From NCBI GenBank assembly GCA_965226095.1, contig OZ245336.1, positions 1,302,001 through 1,366,000 of the forward strand: a DNA stretch of 64,000 bases, read 5' to 3'. The position numbers and the translations under genes were made by a program. Every line of letters starts with the position of its first letter. The stretch's first letter is position 1. Source of the DNA: JANQSP01 sp965226095. GTDB lineage: Bacteria; Bdellovibrionota; Bdellovibrionia; Bdellovibrionales; UBA1609. This document shows positions 8,173 to 15,375 of this stretch, piece by piece. Under the pieces are notes generated by a model that saw only the letters and a program-made list of their open reading frames with translations, did no database searches and was not told where the DNA came from.

Positions 8173-8672
8173 TTATTTCTTTTCTTTTTCAAACTCTTTT
8201 CCCAAATTCTTGGATCCATTTTATCTTTTAATACATCAGTCAGTTTTCTGATTTGATTTTGTATTTCTTTAGATGAAGTCCCTTGAGCTTCCAGTCGCAT
8301 TGTGTGATCTGCCTGTTCAATTAACTTACGGACAAGAAGTTGTGTTTGATGATTTATAATCTCTTCAAGACTGTTGTATCCTGTTTTTGGAACAATAGCA
8401 TATACCAACTGGCAATTCATAGCCGACGCCAGCTTCTTAAGTGATTCAATGGAAGCTTTATTTTGAACTTCGCTTTTCTCAATTTTTAAAATAGATGAAT
8501 GTTGAACACCACATCTTTTTCCCAATTGTCTGGTATTGATTCCCAAAGCTCCCCGTACAGCTTTTAACCATCCACTCGAGGGCCTTCTCTGTGTTCTTAG
8601 TTTTTTCCAGGGATTGATTTTTTTCTCTATTATAAGTCTTTGGTTTTTGAGTTTCTTTCTATTTGTCTTCAT
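8169..8672 (-). CDS. Mobile mystery protein A (XRE-type HTH regulator)
   Basis: A 167-residue DNA-binding protein. After a basic N-terminus comes the family signature RPSSGWLKAVRGALGINTRQ, then an XRE helix-turn-helix (LGKRCGVQHSSILKIEKSEV, about residues 70-90) and the conserved NCQLVYAIVPKTGYNSLEEI. The C-terminus is coiled and basic. It is encoded directly before the Fic protein, overlapping by four bases, and likely controls the pair. A -35/-10 promoter ends seven bases before its ATG and two tandem palindromic repeats lie just upstream, so self-regulation is likely. Confidence 0.85.
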   Translation of the reverse strand: MKTNRKKLKNQRLIIEKKINPWKKLRTQRRPSSGWLKAVRGALGINTRQLGKRCGVQHSSILKIEKSEVQNKASIESLKKLASAMNCQLVYAIVPKTGYNSLEEIINHQTQLLVRKLIEQADHTMRLEAQGTSSKEIQNQIRKLTDVLKDKMDPRIWEKSLKKKRNK

Positions 8673-8679
8673 ATTAAGT

Positions 8680-8707
8680 ATTATATATTAAAAATTGTCT
8701 TTGTAAA
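8680..8707 (-). promoter_or_regulatory. Promoter of the mobile mystery A/B operon, possibly giving a leaderless mRNA
   Basis: On the minus strand TTTACA (8702-8707) and a perfect TATAAT (8680-8685) are separated by 16 bases. Only seven bases separate the -10 box from the ATG of gene A at 8672, so transcription should begin at or next to the start codon. No Shine-Dalgarno sequence fits in between. Confidence 0.55.
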
Positions 8708-8709
8708 GC

Positions 8710-8771
8710 TTTTTTGGAGCCCTACAAGGCACCATAAATATATTTTTTGGAGCCCTACAAGGCACCATAAA
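8710..8771. promoter_or_regulatory. Two tandem operator-like repeats upstream of mobile mystery protein A
   Basis: Two identical 29-base copies (8710-8738 and 8743-8771), spaced 33 bases start to start, about three helical turns. Each holds an imperfect palindrome, GGAGCC-ctacaa-GGCACC. They abut the -35 box of the operon. Position, symmetry and helical phasing suggest binding sites for the adjacent HTH protein. Confidence 0.6.
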
Positions 8772-8824
8772 ACATGATTATTAATCAGCCATAGTTACCA
8801 GATGCCTCCCTAAAAGGTAGATCA

Positions 8825-9150
8825 TTTTTTTTAAACTCTGGTTGCTCTGCTTTGACAAACAATTTTTTTATATTTCGTACAGCCGGGTTTATACTTCTAT
8901 TTTAACTCTTATATGTAAAATATTACTCCCTAATTGGTGTAGAGTTAAAGATAAAGAGGAGTAAAATTATGTTTGAAGTTTTAGTATCAATAGCAATTAT
9001 AATTAATGCTGCCTCTCTTTTTAGACACAGAACAGAACTAATAAAGATAAAAAAAGAATTATCAAAGCTAAAAGAACAAATAGAAAAGCAAAAATAATAT
9101 CTTCCTATAATTGGAAAATTACGCAAAAAATAATTTACAATCTTAAAAAA
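8825..9150 (+). repeat. Direct repeat cassette, copy 1 (contains a 42-codon gene)
   Basis: About 325 bases nearly identical to 10783-11136. The copies cover a conserved leader of about 140 bases with TTGACA at 8852-8857, a strong ribosome binding site, a 42-codon reading frame and a 3' segment ending in attacgcaaaaaataattt. The two copies flank the AbiE operon in direct orientation. Confidence 0.85.
8969..9097 (+). CDS. 42-residue single-span membrane peptide (copy 1)
   Basis: ATG at 8969 follows AAAGAGGAG by seven bases, a strong ribosome binding site. The peptide begins MFEVLVSIAIIINAASLF (one predicted membrane span) and ends in a charged coiled coil (KIKKELSKLKEQIEKQK). The second copy at 10933 encodes the identical peptide, although the DNA differs at synonymous positions (ttt/ttc, cta/ctc), which supports real coding. 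Size and layout resemble small hydrophobic toxins of type I systems or phage-type membrane peptides, but the function is unknown. Confidence 0.65.
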   Translation: MFEVLVSIAIIINAASLFRHRTELIKIKKELSKLKEQIEKQK

Positions 9151-9168
9151 TATCTTATTTTTGTAGAA

Positions 9169-9248
9169 ATACCTTAATTTTTAAGGTATTTTGACGATAT
9201 ACTATATTAAATAGTGTATAATTACATTAAAATTTAAGGTATTTTGAC
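9169..9248 (+). promoter_or_regulatory. abiE promoter/operator region
   Basis: A perfect inverted repeat ATACCTTAA-ttt-TTAAGGTAT (9169-9189) is followed by a second TTAAGGTAT at 9234-9242. The 15-base string ttaaggtattttgac occurs at 9181-9195 and again at 9234-9248, immediately before the ATG. A consensus -10 box TATAAT lies at 9217-9222 between them. AbiEi antitoxins are known to repress their own promoter by binding inverted repeats, so these are the likely operators. The downstream one covers the ribosome binding site (AAGG). Confidence 0.65.
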
Positions 9249-9815
9249 ATGAAGACATATAAAAAATTGTATCATATTGCTTCTATCCAAGGTGGACTTT
9301 TCACGGCCAAACAGGCTGAAGCTTGTGGATATACACGAAGTAATCATCATTATCATATTAAAACAGGGAATTGGATTAGAGAGGATTGGGGTATTTATCG
9401 GCTGGCTCATATTCCAGTGGATGAAATGACTTCTTATTGGAAGTTGCTTTTGTGGAGTCGCAATGAAGATAGTGATCCTACGGCTGTTTTTTCTCATAAA
9501 ACCGCTTTGAGTTTTTATGAGTTGTCTGATGTTAACCCTAGTAAAATAACAATGACAGTACCAAAAAGATTTCAAAAACGATCCAGGCCCTCTAAAGCAC
9601 TGAGAATATATAAAAAAGATTTGCCAAAAAAAGATGTTAAACAATTTAAAGGACTCCCTGTAACAACACCTTTGAGAACACTACTTGATATACATGAAGA
9701 GGAAGCTTTGCCTGAGAATCTTATAGAACAGGCTGTAAAAGAAGCATTGGAAAAAGGCTATATTAGAAAATTTGATCTTAAAAAGAATCCTGAACTAGCG
9801 AGGTATGCTCTTTGA
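9249..9815 (+). CDS. abiEi: AbiEi-family type IV antitoxin / transcriptional repressor
   Basis: A 188-residue antitoxin of the AbiE system. The N-terminal winged helix (FTAKQAEACGYTRSNHHYHI, about residues 18-37) binds DNA. The following domain has GIYRLAHIP, the FSHKTALSFYELSDV motif and the TTPLRTLLDIHEE motif typical of AbiEi. AbiE was first described as a lactococcal abortive-infection system, and AbiEi represses the operon and counters AbiEii. The gene starts right after an operator-like repeat and overlaps abiEii by four bases. Confidence 0.88.
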   Translation: MKTYKKLYHIASIQGGLFTAKQAEACGYTRSNHHYHIKTGNWIREDWGIYRLAHIPVDEMTSYWKLLLWSRNEDSDPTAVFSHKTALSFYELSDVNPSKITMTVPKRFQKRSRPSKALRIYKKDLPKKDVKQFKGLPVTTPLRTLLDIHEEEALPENLIEQAVKEALEKGYIRKFDLKKNPELARYAL

Positions 9816-10681
9816 AACCTGTAGATAAATATAAAAATGCAGCTAATTTTCGTATGGCTGTAAAAAACAAACTGAACGAAATAAGTCAGAATACAGAACA
9901 AGATATCCAAAGGCTTTATCGTCAAGTGGCCTATGCTCAATTTTTAGCAAGGTTATTTTTAAATGATGATATTTCTTGGGTATTAAAAGGAGGTCATGCT
10001 TTAGAATTAAGATTGCAAAAATCCAGAGCGACTAAAGATGTTGATTTAGCTATGAAGGATATAAAAGGGATTCATTCTAAAAAAGAAGAAAAGTCCTCTA
10101 TTCTTAGAGAACTGCTTTTGGAAAAGTCTCAAATAGACCTTGGTGATTATTTTGAATTTAAAATCTCTCAGCCTGTTTTATACTTGGATAATGCCCCTGA
10201 TGGTGGAACCAGATTTCATGTTGAAACAATGATTGATGGTAAAACATTCAGTAAATTTTTAATAGATATAGGTATCGGGGATGCATGGATAGAGCCACAA
10301 GATACTCTCCAGTTATCAAGCCATTTGGAAGAACTGGGCCTGAAGAGTTTTACAGTGAAAGCTATTCCTATTGAGCATCATATAGCTGAAAAAATACACG
10401 CTTTAACGCTTCCACGTGATGTATCTAACTCCAGAGTCAAAGATTTAGTTGATTTATTCTTAATCTTCAAATTTGAGAAATTTTCCAATAAAAAAGTTAA
10501 GGATTGTATACAGAAGACTTTTGTCAAAAGGAATACTCACACAGTTCCTAAAGAACTTTCACTTCCAGATGAGTCATGGGAAAAACCTTTTAAAAATATG
10601 ATGGATTCTATTGATGAAAAAGTTTCTATACATGAAGCTTTTAAATTCGTCAATCAGCACTTCATGTCTTATTTGTCTTAA
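9812..10681 (+). CDS. abiEii: AbiEii/AbiGii-family nucleotidyltransferase toxin
   Basis: The toxin of the AbiE pair, 289 residues. It has the nucleotidyltransferase-like signature WVLKGGHALELRL followed by RATKDVDLAM (about residues 48-75; DVD is the metal-binding pair) and the later IGIGDAW and HHIAEKIHALTLPRD...RVKDLVDLFLI segments. The start is a TTG at 9812 inside the abiEi stop (TTGA overlap), with GAGG eight bases upstream, implying translational coupling. An ATG at 9854 is the alternative. Related AbiEii enzymes are GTP-binding or tRNA-directed nucleotidyltransferases. The flanking repeats at 8825 and 10783 could allow loss or transfer of the operon. Confidence 0.88.
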   Translation: MKPVDKYKNAANFRMAVKNKLNEISQNTEQDIQRLYRQVAYAQFLARLFLNDDISWVLKGGHALELRLQKSRATKDVDLAMKDIKGIHSKKEEKSSILRELLLEKSQIDLGDYFEFKISQPVLYLDNAPDGGTRFHVETMIDGKTFSKFLIDIGIGDAWIEPQDTLQLSSHLEELGLKSFTVKAIPIEHHIAEKIHALTLPRDVSNSRVKDLVDLFLIFKFEKFSNKKVKDCIQKTFVKRNTHTVPKELSLPDESWEKPFKNMMDSIDEKVSIHEAFKFVNQHFMSYLS

Positions 10682-10782
10682 AATTACTTTAGCCAGTTTT
10701 ATTAAAAAGGATTCCTCTTTAAACAAAAAGAGGTTATTTTTTTATTTCCTAAACTCTTCTTTAGTCCGCTTTTCCTCTCTTT

Positions 10783-11136
10783 ATTTTTTTAAACTCTGGT
10801 CGCTCTGCTTTGACAAACAATTTTTTTATATTTCGTACAGCCGGATTTATACTTCTATTGTAACTCTTATATGTAAAATTTTACTCCCTAACTGGTGTAG
10901 AGTTGATGATAAAGATAAAGAGGAGTAAAATTATGTTTGAAGTTTTAGTATCAATAGCAATTATAATTAATGCTGCCTCTCTTTTCAGACACAGAACAGA
11001 ACTCATAAAGATAAAAAAAGAATTATCAAAGCTAAAAGAACAAATAGAAAAGCAAAAATAATACTTCTTATAAATGGAAAATTACGCAAAAAATCCCGTT
11101 AAAATTACGCAAAAAATAATTTACAATCTTAAAAAT
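10783..11136 (+). repeat. Direct repeat cassette, copy 2
   Basis: The second copy of the leader plus 42-codon gene. It differs from copy 1 by scattered substitutions, a small insertion before the ribosome binding site, and an internal duplication near the 3' end, where the attacgcaaaaaa motif occurs twice (about 11083 and 11104). Confidence 0.85.
10933..11061 (+). CDS. 42-residue single-span membrane peptide (copy 2)
   Basis: It encodes exactly the same peptide as 8969-9097 (MFEVLVSIAIIINAASLF then a charged helix), with AGAGGAG seven bases before the ATG. Identity at protein level with silent DNA changes suggests selection on the product. Function unknown. Confidence 0.65.
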   Translation: MFEVLVSIAIIINAASLFRHRTELIKIKKELSKLKEQIEKQK

Positions 11137-11166
11137 TCTGGTGATTATAGGAGTTTAAAGAATGAA

Positions 11167-11670
11167 TTGGTAGGATAATGTATGCCCTACCAATTTTTTC
11201 TGCTTTGAAATTAAAATCTTATTCCCCTACAATTAAAAGTCTATAATGATTTTCGGGTAAATCAATATAATTTTAAAAGAAAATTCCATACTTTTAAAAA
11301 AACTAATAATATTAAGCACTTATTTATGTCCCATTTTAGTACAATCGTCCAAGTTATAAACATTTTTTATGTCTCAGAGTAAGATTTTACTCAAAATTTG
11401 ATGATATTCTTGCAGAAAATATTGACATAAAAACCCAAACCATAGCTATTCCATTTGAATCTTTTTGCATCTAAATAAATAACAACTTCTTCAAATACTA
11501 ATCTTAATTTTCTTTTATAGAGATAAAATAACAAAGTATAAAACTTTAATATTTTCAATATTTTATAAGGCTTTACTTATTTATATTTCTTAAAACTTCC
11601 ACATTATTTTCTCTTACTTCCATCAAATTTCACCGGATTCATTTTGGTAGGGCATACATTATCCTACCAA
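11167..11670. mobile_element. MITE-like element with 27-bp perfect terminal inverted repeats
   Basis: The 27 bases at 11167-11193 are exactly the reverse complement of 11644-11670. Each end is itself a hairpin (TTGGTAGG ... CCTACCAA). The roughly 450 bases between are very AT-rich with no reading frame of note; short decayed frames on the minus strand are possible relics. Matching inverted ends around a non-coding core is the form of a miniature inverted-repeat element, or of an invertible segment. The only other contents of the 11062-11714 gap are the end of cassette copy 2 and short AT-rich flanks. Confidence 0.65.
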
Positions 11671-11714
11671 CTTTCTTGAACAAGATAAGCACATCAAGTT
11701 TTGGAAAGTCAAAA

Positions 11715-11921
11715 ATGGAGATGAAAAAGAGAATGAACAATCAAGATAAAAAATTTTTAGTCGCATTGATTTTTGCACAGACGGGGTTGTTAGCCGCTCT
11801 GATTATGTTCAGTCCGCTTTATTGGCTTAAACAGGCTGAAAAGTGGGAAGAGACTAAAGAGCTAGCTAAGTATAGCCAATTCCTAAAAAATGAAAATCAC
11901 AAAACGGGCATCGGAAGCTAA
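11715..11921 (+). CDS. Small membrane protein upstream of the pilin relic
   Basis: A 68-residue frame beginning MEMKKRMNNQDKKFLVALIF, with one hydrophobic span (about residues 13-37, FLVALIFAQTGLLAALIMF) and a charged C-terminus. The start at 11715 has GGAAAG six bases upstream; the frame is open further up without a better site. It lies just after the MITE-like element and 115 bases before the pilin pseudogene. No family is recognised. Confidence 0.45.
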   Translation: MEMKKRMNNQDKKFLVALIFAQTGLLAALIMFSPLYWLKQAEKWEETKELAKYSQFLKNENHKTGIGS

Positions 11922-12036
11922 GGTGCAAAGTCTCAAAAACAGGTATGAGCATAAAAGTATAGGAGTTGAGGAGACTTATAATTTGGAGAGGAAATAACAA
12001 ATTTTGTTTAATAAAAATATAAAACGAGGAGGTTTT

Positions 12037-12644
12037 ATGAAAAACATTTTAAGAAATAAAAAAGGATTTACCTTATTGGAAGTCCTGGTCACAGTGGGAA
12101 TTGTGGGTGTGTTATCAGCCATTGCTATACCAGCTTATAAAAAATATAAAGAAGACTGCGAATCATGACCGCTGTAAAATCGGAAGTAGGGAATCTGGCA
12201 TAAAGCTTATATGGCACATGATGACTTTTAATAACACTTTTTGTGCTACATTGGGATATGGGTGCTTTGGTACTAGTCCGATTTAGGAAGGCAACAATCT
12301 TTATATGTCAGGTTCAAAAGCTTTGCCGCTTTGCACACTGGCATGTCAGCCTTCTGTCCCACAGAGAGAGAGAATGGTTTGGGTACTAGTGCCGCCGGTT
12401 GTATAATTAATCCAGATTCTTTTATTCGGTGCGGCTTATCAAAAAGGAGATTCAAAAGCTGCTGGTTATTATATGAGTAATTCAGACTCTGGCTCCAACA
12501 GGCGACTTTAATACAGGAACTTGTGAGAAAAAAGATCCCTCCGGCTCTGCGACTTGTGCGCACACCACTTCGACGCCTTGCAATGGTGACAGCGATTGCT
12601 CATGGAATGCTACAACTGTCGTGGATGTATTGCCGGGTAATTGA
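12037..12644 (+). pseudogene. Type IV pilin (PilA-like), broken by several frameshifts
   Basis: A strong AGGAGG site and ATG at 12037 begin MKNILRNKKGFTLLEVLVTV, a type III prepilin leader: peptidase cleavage after Gly10 and the conserved Glu at +5. The frame stops after 43 residues (KEDCES). Pilin-like sequence continues in changing frames: AVKSEVGNLA, KAYMAHDDF, NNTFCATLGYGCFG, GAAYQKGDSKAAGYYMSNSD, and finally DFNTGTCEKKDPSGSATCAH ending VVDVLPGN at 12644. At least four frame changes are needed to read it through, so it cannot give a full pilin unless the sequence has errors. Pilins form type IV pili for attachment, motility and DNA uptake. It lies between a MITE-like element and an integrase. 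Confidence 0.8.
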
Positions 12645-12680
12645 TACTTAAGAAAACAAAACCCCCATCGGTTTGTTTGC

Positions 12681-12715
12681 AAGGGCTGGCCATATTGGCT
12701 GGCCCTTGTTCTTTT
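12681..12715 (+). terminator. Terminator after the pilin relic
   Basis: The inverted repeat aagggctggcca-tat-tggctggccctt, with one mismatch and one wobble pair, is followed by gttctttt, about 35 bases past the pilin stop. It is still intact although the gene is broken. Confidence 0.55.
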
Positions 12716-12967
12716 GATGGCACTAAAGAAAGGAGAGATTGCAAATTATAGATTCATAAACAGAACAAAACTTTCAAGTTTATCATGTTCTCACTTCTTA
12801 GTAACAAATAAATTTTCTATTTATAAAGTTATATCCATTTTACATATATAAAACGGACTTTCTCATCTCTCTTTTCAATTTTAAAAACTCTTCGCTTCCT
12901 CTCTTTTCTTTTTTTATTTTTTATTGTACTGAAACCTGTAGTGGTCAAACCGAAGGGAGAAACCACA

Positions 12968-13963
12968 ATGGCAATAACAAAAAGAAGATACCAAACAAAG
13001 AAACAAATGTTGTTTAAGAAATGTGTAGATGAGTTTTTAATAGATGCCAAAACCCGACTGGCAAAATCCACTTATCAAAAATATGAATGTCAGCTAATTT
13101 ACTTTTATTCAAGTCCTTTAGCAAAATTACAAATGTCTAAGTTCAAAGGTATAAAGATTGTGGAGTGGCTCAGTTGGCTTAAGAAGCATCCAACAGCAAA
13201 AAATAATGGAAGAAAAACTTTTATTCATGAACTAAACTTACTAAGTACAATTTTAAATTGGTACAAGAATTTTATAAATGAAGATTTTAATGTTCCTATT
13301 ACTAAGAAGCATAAGCAAATGTGTATCTTTAAACATAATACCCCAAGAAGGCCAGATCATTATATTAAACCTGAAGATGCTCAAAAGTGGGTTCAGTGGC
13401 TTAAGAAACACAGAAACAATTCTGTGTATTGGAGACTCGCTATTTTCATGCTTTCCACTGGTGTCCGTGTTGGGGAAGCTTGTGGATTAAAATGGGAGGA
13501 AATTGATCTAGAACAAGGAAGTGCCAGAATAGTAAGACAAGTTAGATGGGATCATTTTACTCGTAAGCCGTTTTTAGAAGATAAAACAAAAACAATTCAG
13601 TCAGCCAGACTTTTAATGCTTCCAGAAAAGTTAAGAAATATTCTTAAGCAAATAAAAAACGAATCTGTAAGTGACTTGGTTTTTACAAACACCAAAGGTG
13701 AACTTGTAAAATACAATGCTATTCAATCAGCTTTTAATGCTGGCTTTGTAGCACTAGATTTACCGTGGCGTTCAACTCACATTTGTCGTCACACTTTTGC
13801 AACTATTGCACTAATGGCAACAAAAAATCTTTCTGCTGTTCAAGCCAGCCTTGGACATACAGAAGCAAGAATGACTCAAAGATATGCAAAGACTGTGGCA
13901 CTCTTGAGTCACGAGACAGGAGAAAAAACTTTTTCTGCTCTCTTTAAAAACAGTCAGTTGTAA
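12968..13963 (+). CDS. Tyrosine recombinase / phage-type integrase
   Basis: A 331-residue site-specific recombinase. The N-terminal SAM-like core-binding domain covers about residues 10-110. The catalytic domain has the active-site set: Arg in STGVRVGEACGLKWEEID (about residue 165), HICRHTFATIAL (His-x-x-Arg, about 270-273), LGHTEARMTQRYAKT (His about 297 and nucleophile Tyr about 306). The ATG at 12968 follows GGGAG by nine bases; a GTG/ATG further up lacks such a site. It probably moved the surrounding island: a repeat copy starts five bases after its stop and tRNA genes lie nearby. All catalytic residues look intact, so it may still be active. Confidence 0.88.
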   Translation: MAITKRRYQTKKQMLFKKCVDEFLIDAKTRLAKSTYQKYECQLIYFYSSPLAKLQMSKFKGIKIVEWLSWLKKHPTAKNNGRKTFIHELNLLSTILNWYKNFINEDFNVPITKKHKQMCIFKHNTPRRPDHYIKPEDAQKWVQWLKKHRNNSVYWRLAIFMLSTGVRVGEACGLKWEEIDLEQGSARIVRQVRWDHFTRKPFLEDKTKTIQSARLLMLPEKLRNILKQIKNESVSDLVFTNTKGELVKYNAIQSAFNAGFVALDLPWRSTHICRHTFATIALMATKNLSAVQASLGHTEARMTQRYAKTVALLSHETGEKTFSALFKNSQL

Positions 13964-13967
13964 CTAA

Positions 13968-14039
13968 TTTATTTTAGTTGTTTTGAATTGTCTTCTCAGA
14001 ATTTCTGAGAAAAATCCCGTAAAAAGACTTTTTAAATCT
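13968..14039. repeat. Right copy of the roughly 70-bp imperfect repeat (candidate attachment site)
   Basis: It starts five bases past the integrase stop and matches 7301-7369. It contains a perfect 6-bp inverted repeat with 5-bp spacer (TCTCAG-aattt-CTGAGA), the geometry of a tyrosine recombinase core site. No T-run follows, so a terminator is less likely. Confidence 0.4.
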
Positions 14040-14223
14040 TTGAAGTGTTTCTTATTCTCTTTAAATCCAAAGCCCTAACTATAGATACAGCTTCTTTTCT
14101 AACCTGCGGATCTCTTATAGCATCTTCCATCACCTGCACAATTCTCCCGGTTGTTTTAGATGAAAACGCTTGTTTTTTCTCTCTCTTTGAAAGATTCCGC
14201 TTTAATACAATGCTTTTACTCAT
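14032..14223 (-). CDS. Small basic protein next to the zeta-toxin-like gene
   Basis: A 63-residue protein starting MSKSIVLKRNLSKREKKQAF, with ATG at 14223 preceded by AGAGGA at five bases. It is basic, predicted mainly helical, with no recognised domain. It is separated from the stop of the zeta-toxin-like gene by about 40 bases on the same strand, so it may be a partner or a separate small regulator. Its 3' end overlaps the candidate right attachment repeat by a few bases. Confidence 0.5.
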   Translation of the reverse strand: MSKSIVLKRNLSKREKKQAFSSKTTGRIVQVMEDAIRDPQVRKEAVSIVRALDLKRIRNTSKI

Positions 14224-14265
14224 TTTTCCTCTCATTTCCATAATTATATCATAGTTTTTTTAAGA

Positions 14266-15259
14266 CTAAGAAATATCTTTGAAAAAATCAAGCTGCTTCA
14301 AATTTTTCAACACTTTCAGAGGTAAAGAACTAAATCTTAATCCTTCTATCCAACCAAAATAAAGTCCTTTTTTATTGATGGGTATTATTTTCCCAAAACC
14401 ATCAACTGTATATTTAGAAAACTTTTCCCCTGTTGTATATTTATAAAACTTTTCCCCTGTTAAAATAGAGGAGAGCCACACAGCTTCCTTTACATCAGAT
14501 CCGTTATACCATAAACTGATAAATAGTGATTTTTCAGAAAGACTTTTATATAAAGCGTTGAAATTAGGAAATAAATTATTAAATGTTTCTTTTACTTCTT
14601 GCTTTGGGACAAACCTTTTAATTTCCTCAGCTCTTTTTTGCAGTTTTCTGCACCCTGTGCCAAGCTTCTCCATAACTATCAAGAAACACAATATGAAGGA
14701 ATATCAAGTAATCTTTTTTTACTACCTTCATTATCTCTTCTTTTAATTGAATTTTACCTTTTACATCCTTTCTGATATTTTTCTCAAATATAATATTGCA
14801 CTTCTTTTGGATAGCTTTTTTAAAAAGTTTCCCTGCAAGTTTTGAAGATTCAGATTGGACAAATTGAGCTGCTTTTTTAGGGTTTATTCTTTTTAACACT
14901 TCATACTCTGGAAGCCGGTTTTTTAAATCATCAAAATTTATAAACACAAACTCCTTCTTGCTAGTTTTATCTGTCACGATCTGATCTTTAGCAGAAGTTT
15001 TACCTGATCCAAGCGAACCTAACAGAAAATGGATACGAGGCTTATTTGAACTCTTGTATTTACTAATAATAGATTCTAAAATATCTTCGTGTAATTTATT
15101 TCTTTTTCTATATATCTTATTTGAAGAGCTCTCTTTAAAATAATCTCTAGAAGTCGTTCTATTAGATAAATCCTTTAACAACTTTTCATATTCTTTTCTC
15201 TTCTTAAATCGATTTTCATAAAGTGTATAATATTTCTCAAGTGTTGATAACTTTGCCAA
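14266..15259 (-). pseudogene. Zeta-toxin-like P-loop kinase, split by a frameshift in an A6 run
   Basis: Read from 15259 downwards, the first part (210 codons) has the Walker A motif FLLGSLGSGKTSAKDQ (about residues 78-93), VFINFDDLKNRLPEY and NIIFEKN, as in zeta toxins (UDP-N-acetylglucosamine kinases). It stops after HRVQKTAKKS. The other frame carries on at once with QKRAEEIKRFVPKQEVKETF, the expected family continuation (R-x-x-KRFVP), to a stop at 14266. Removing one base from the A6 run (14634-14639) joins both parts exactly. It begins at a TTG with GGAGG five to six bases upstream. It may be a pseudogene, a phase-variable gene, a slippage product or an assembly error. Family members usually partner an antitoxin; the small downstream gene is the only candidate here. 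Confidence 0.75.
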
Positions 15260-15375
15260 AGAACCTCCAAGTTTAAATTAAAGATAATATATTAAAACCA
15301 TTTACTTATTTTTAAAAAAACTTTAAAAAACAAAACTACCATAAAAGACTATGACAGACTTGGCGTTTTTACATC

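Noticed and set aside
8923..9126. 67-codon minus-strand frame across the small-peptide cassette
   Set aside because: The plus-strand 42-codon gene has the strong ribosome binding site and protein-level conservation; the antisense frame does not hold across the second copy.
12273..12682. Minus-strand frames opposite the pilin relic
   Set aside because: The plus strand clearly reads as broken pilin; the reverse frames look like chance frames.
14045..14254. 69-codon plus-strand frame
   Set aside because: Opposite a small gene with a good ribosome binding site; no signals of its own.
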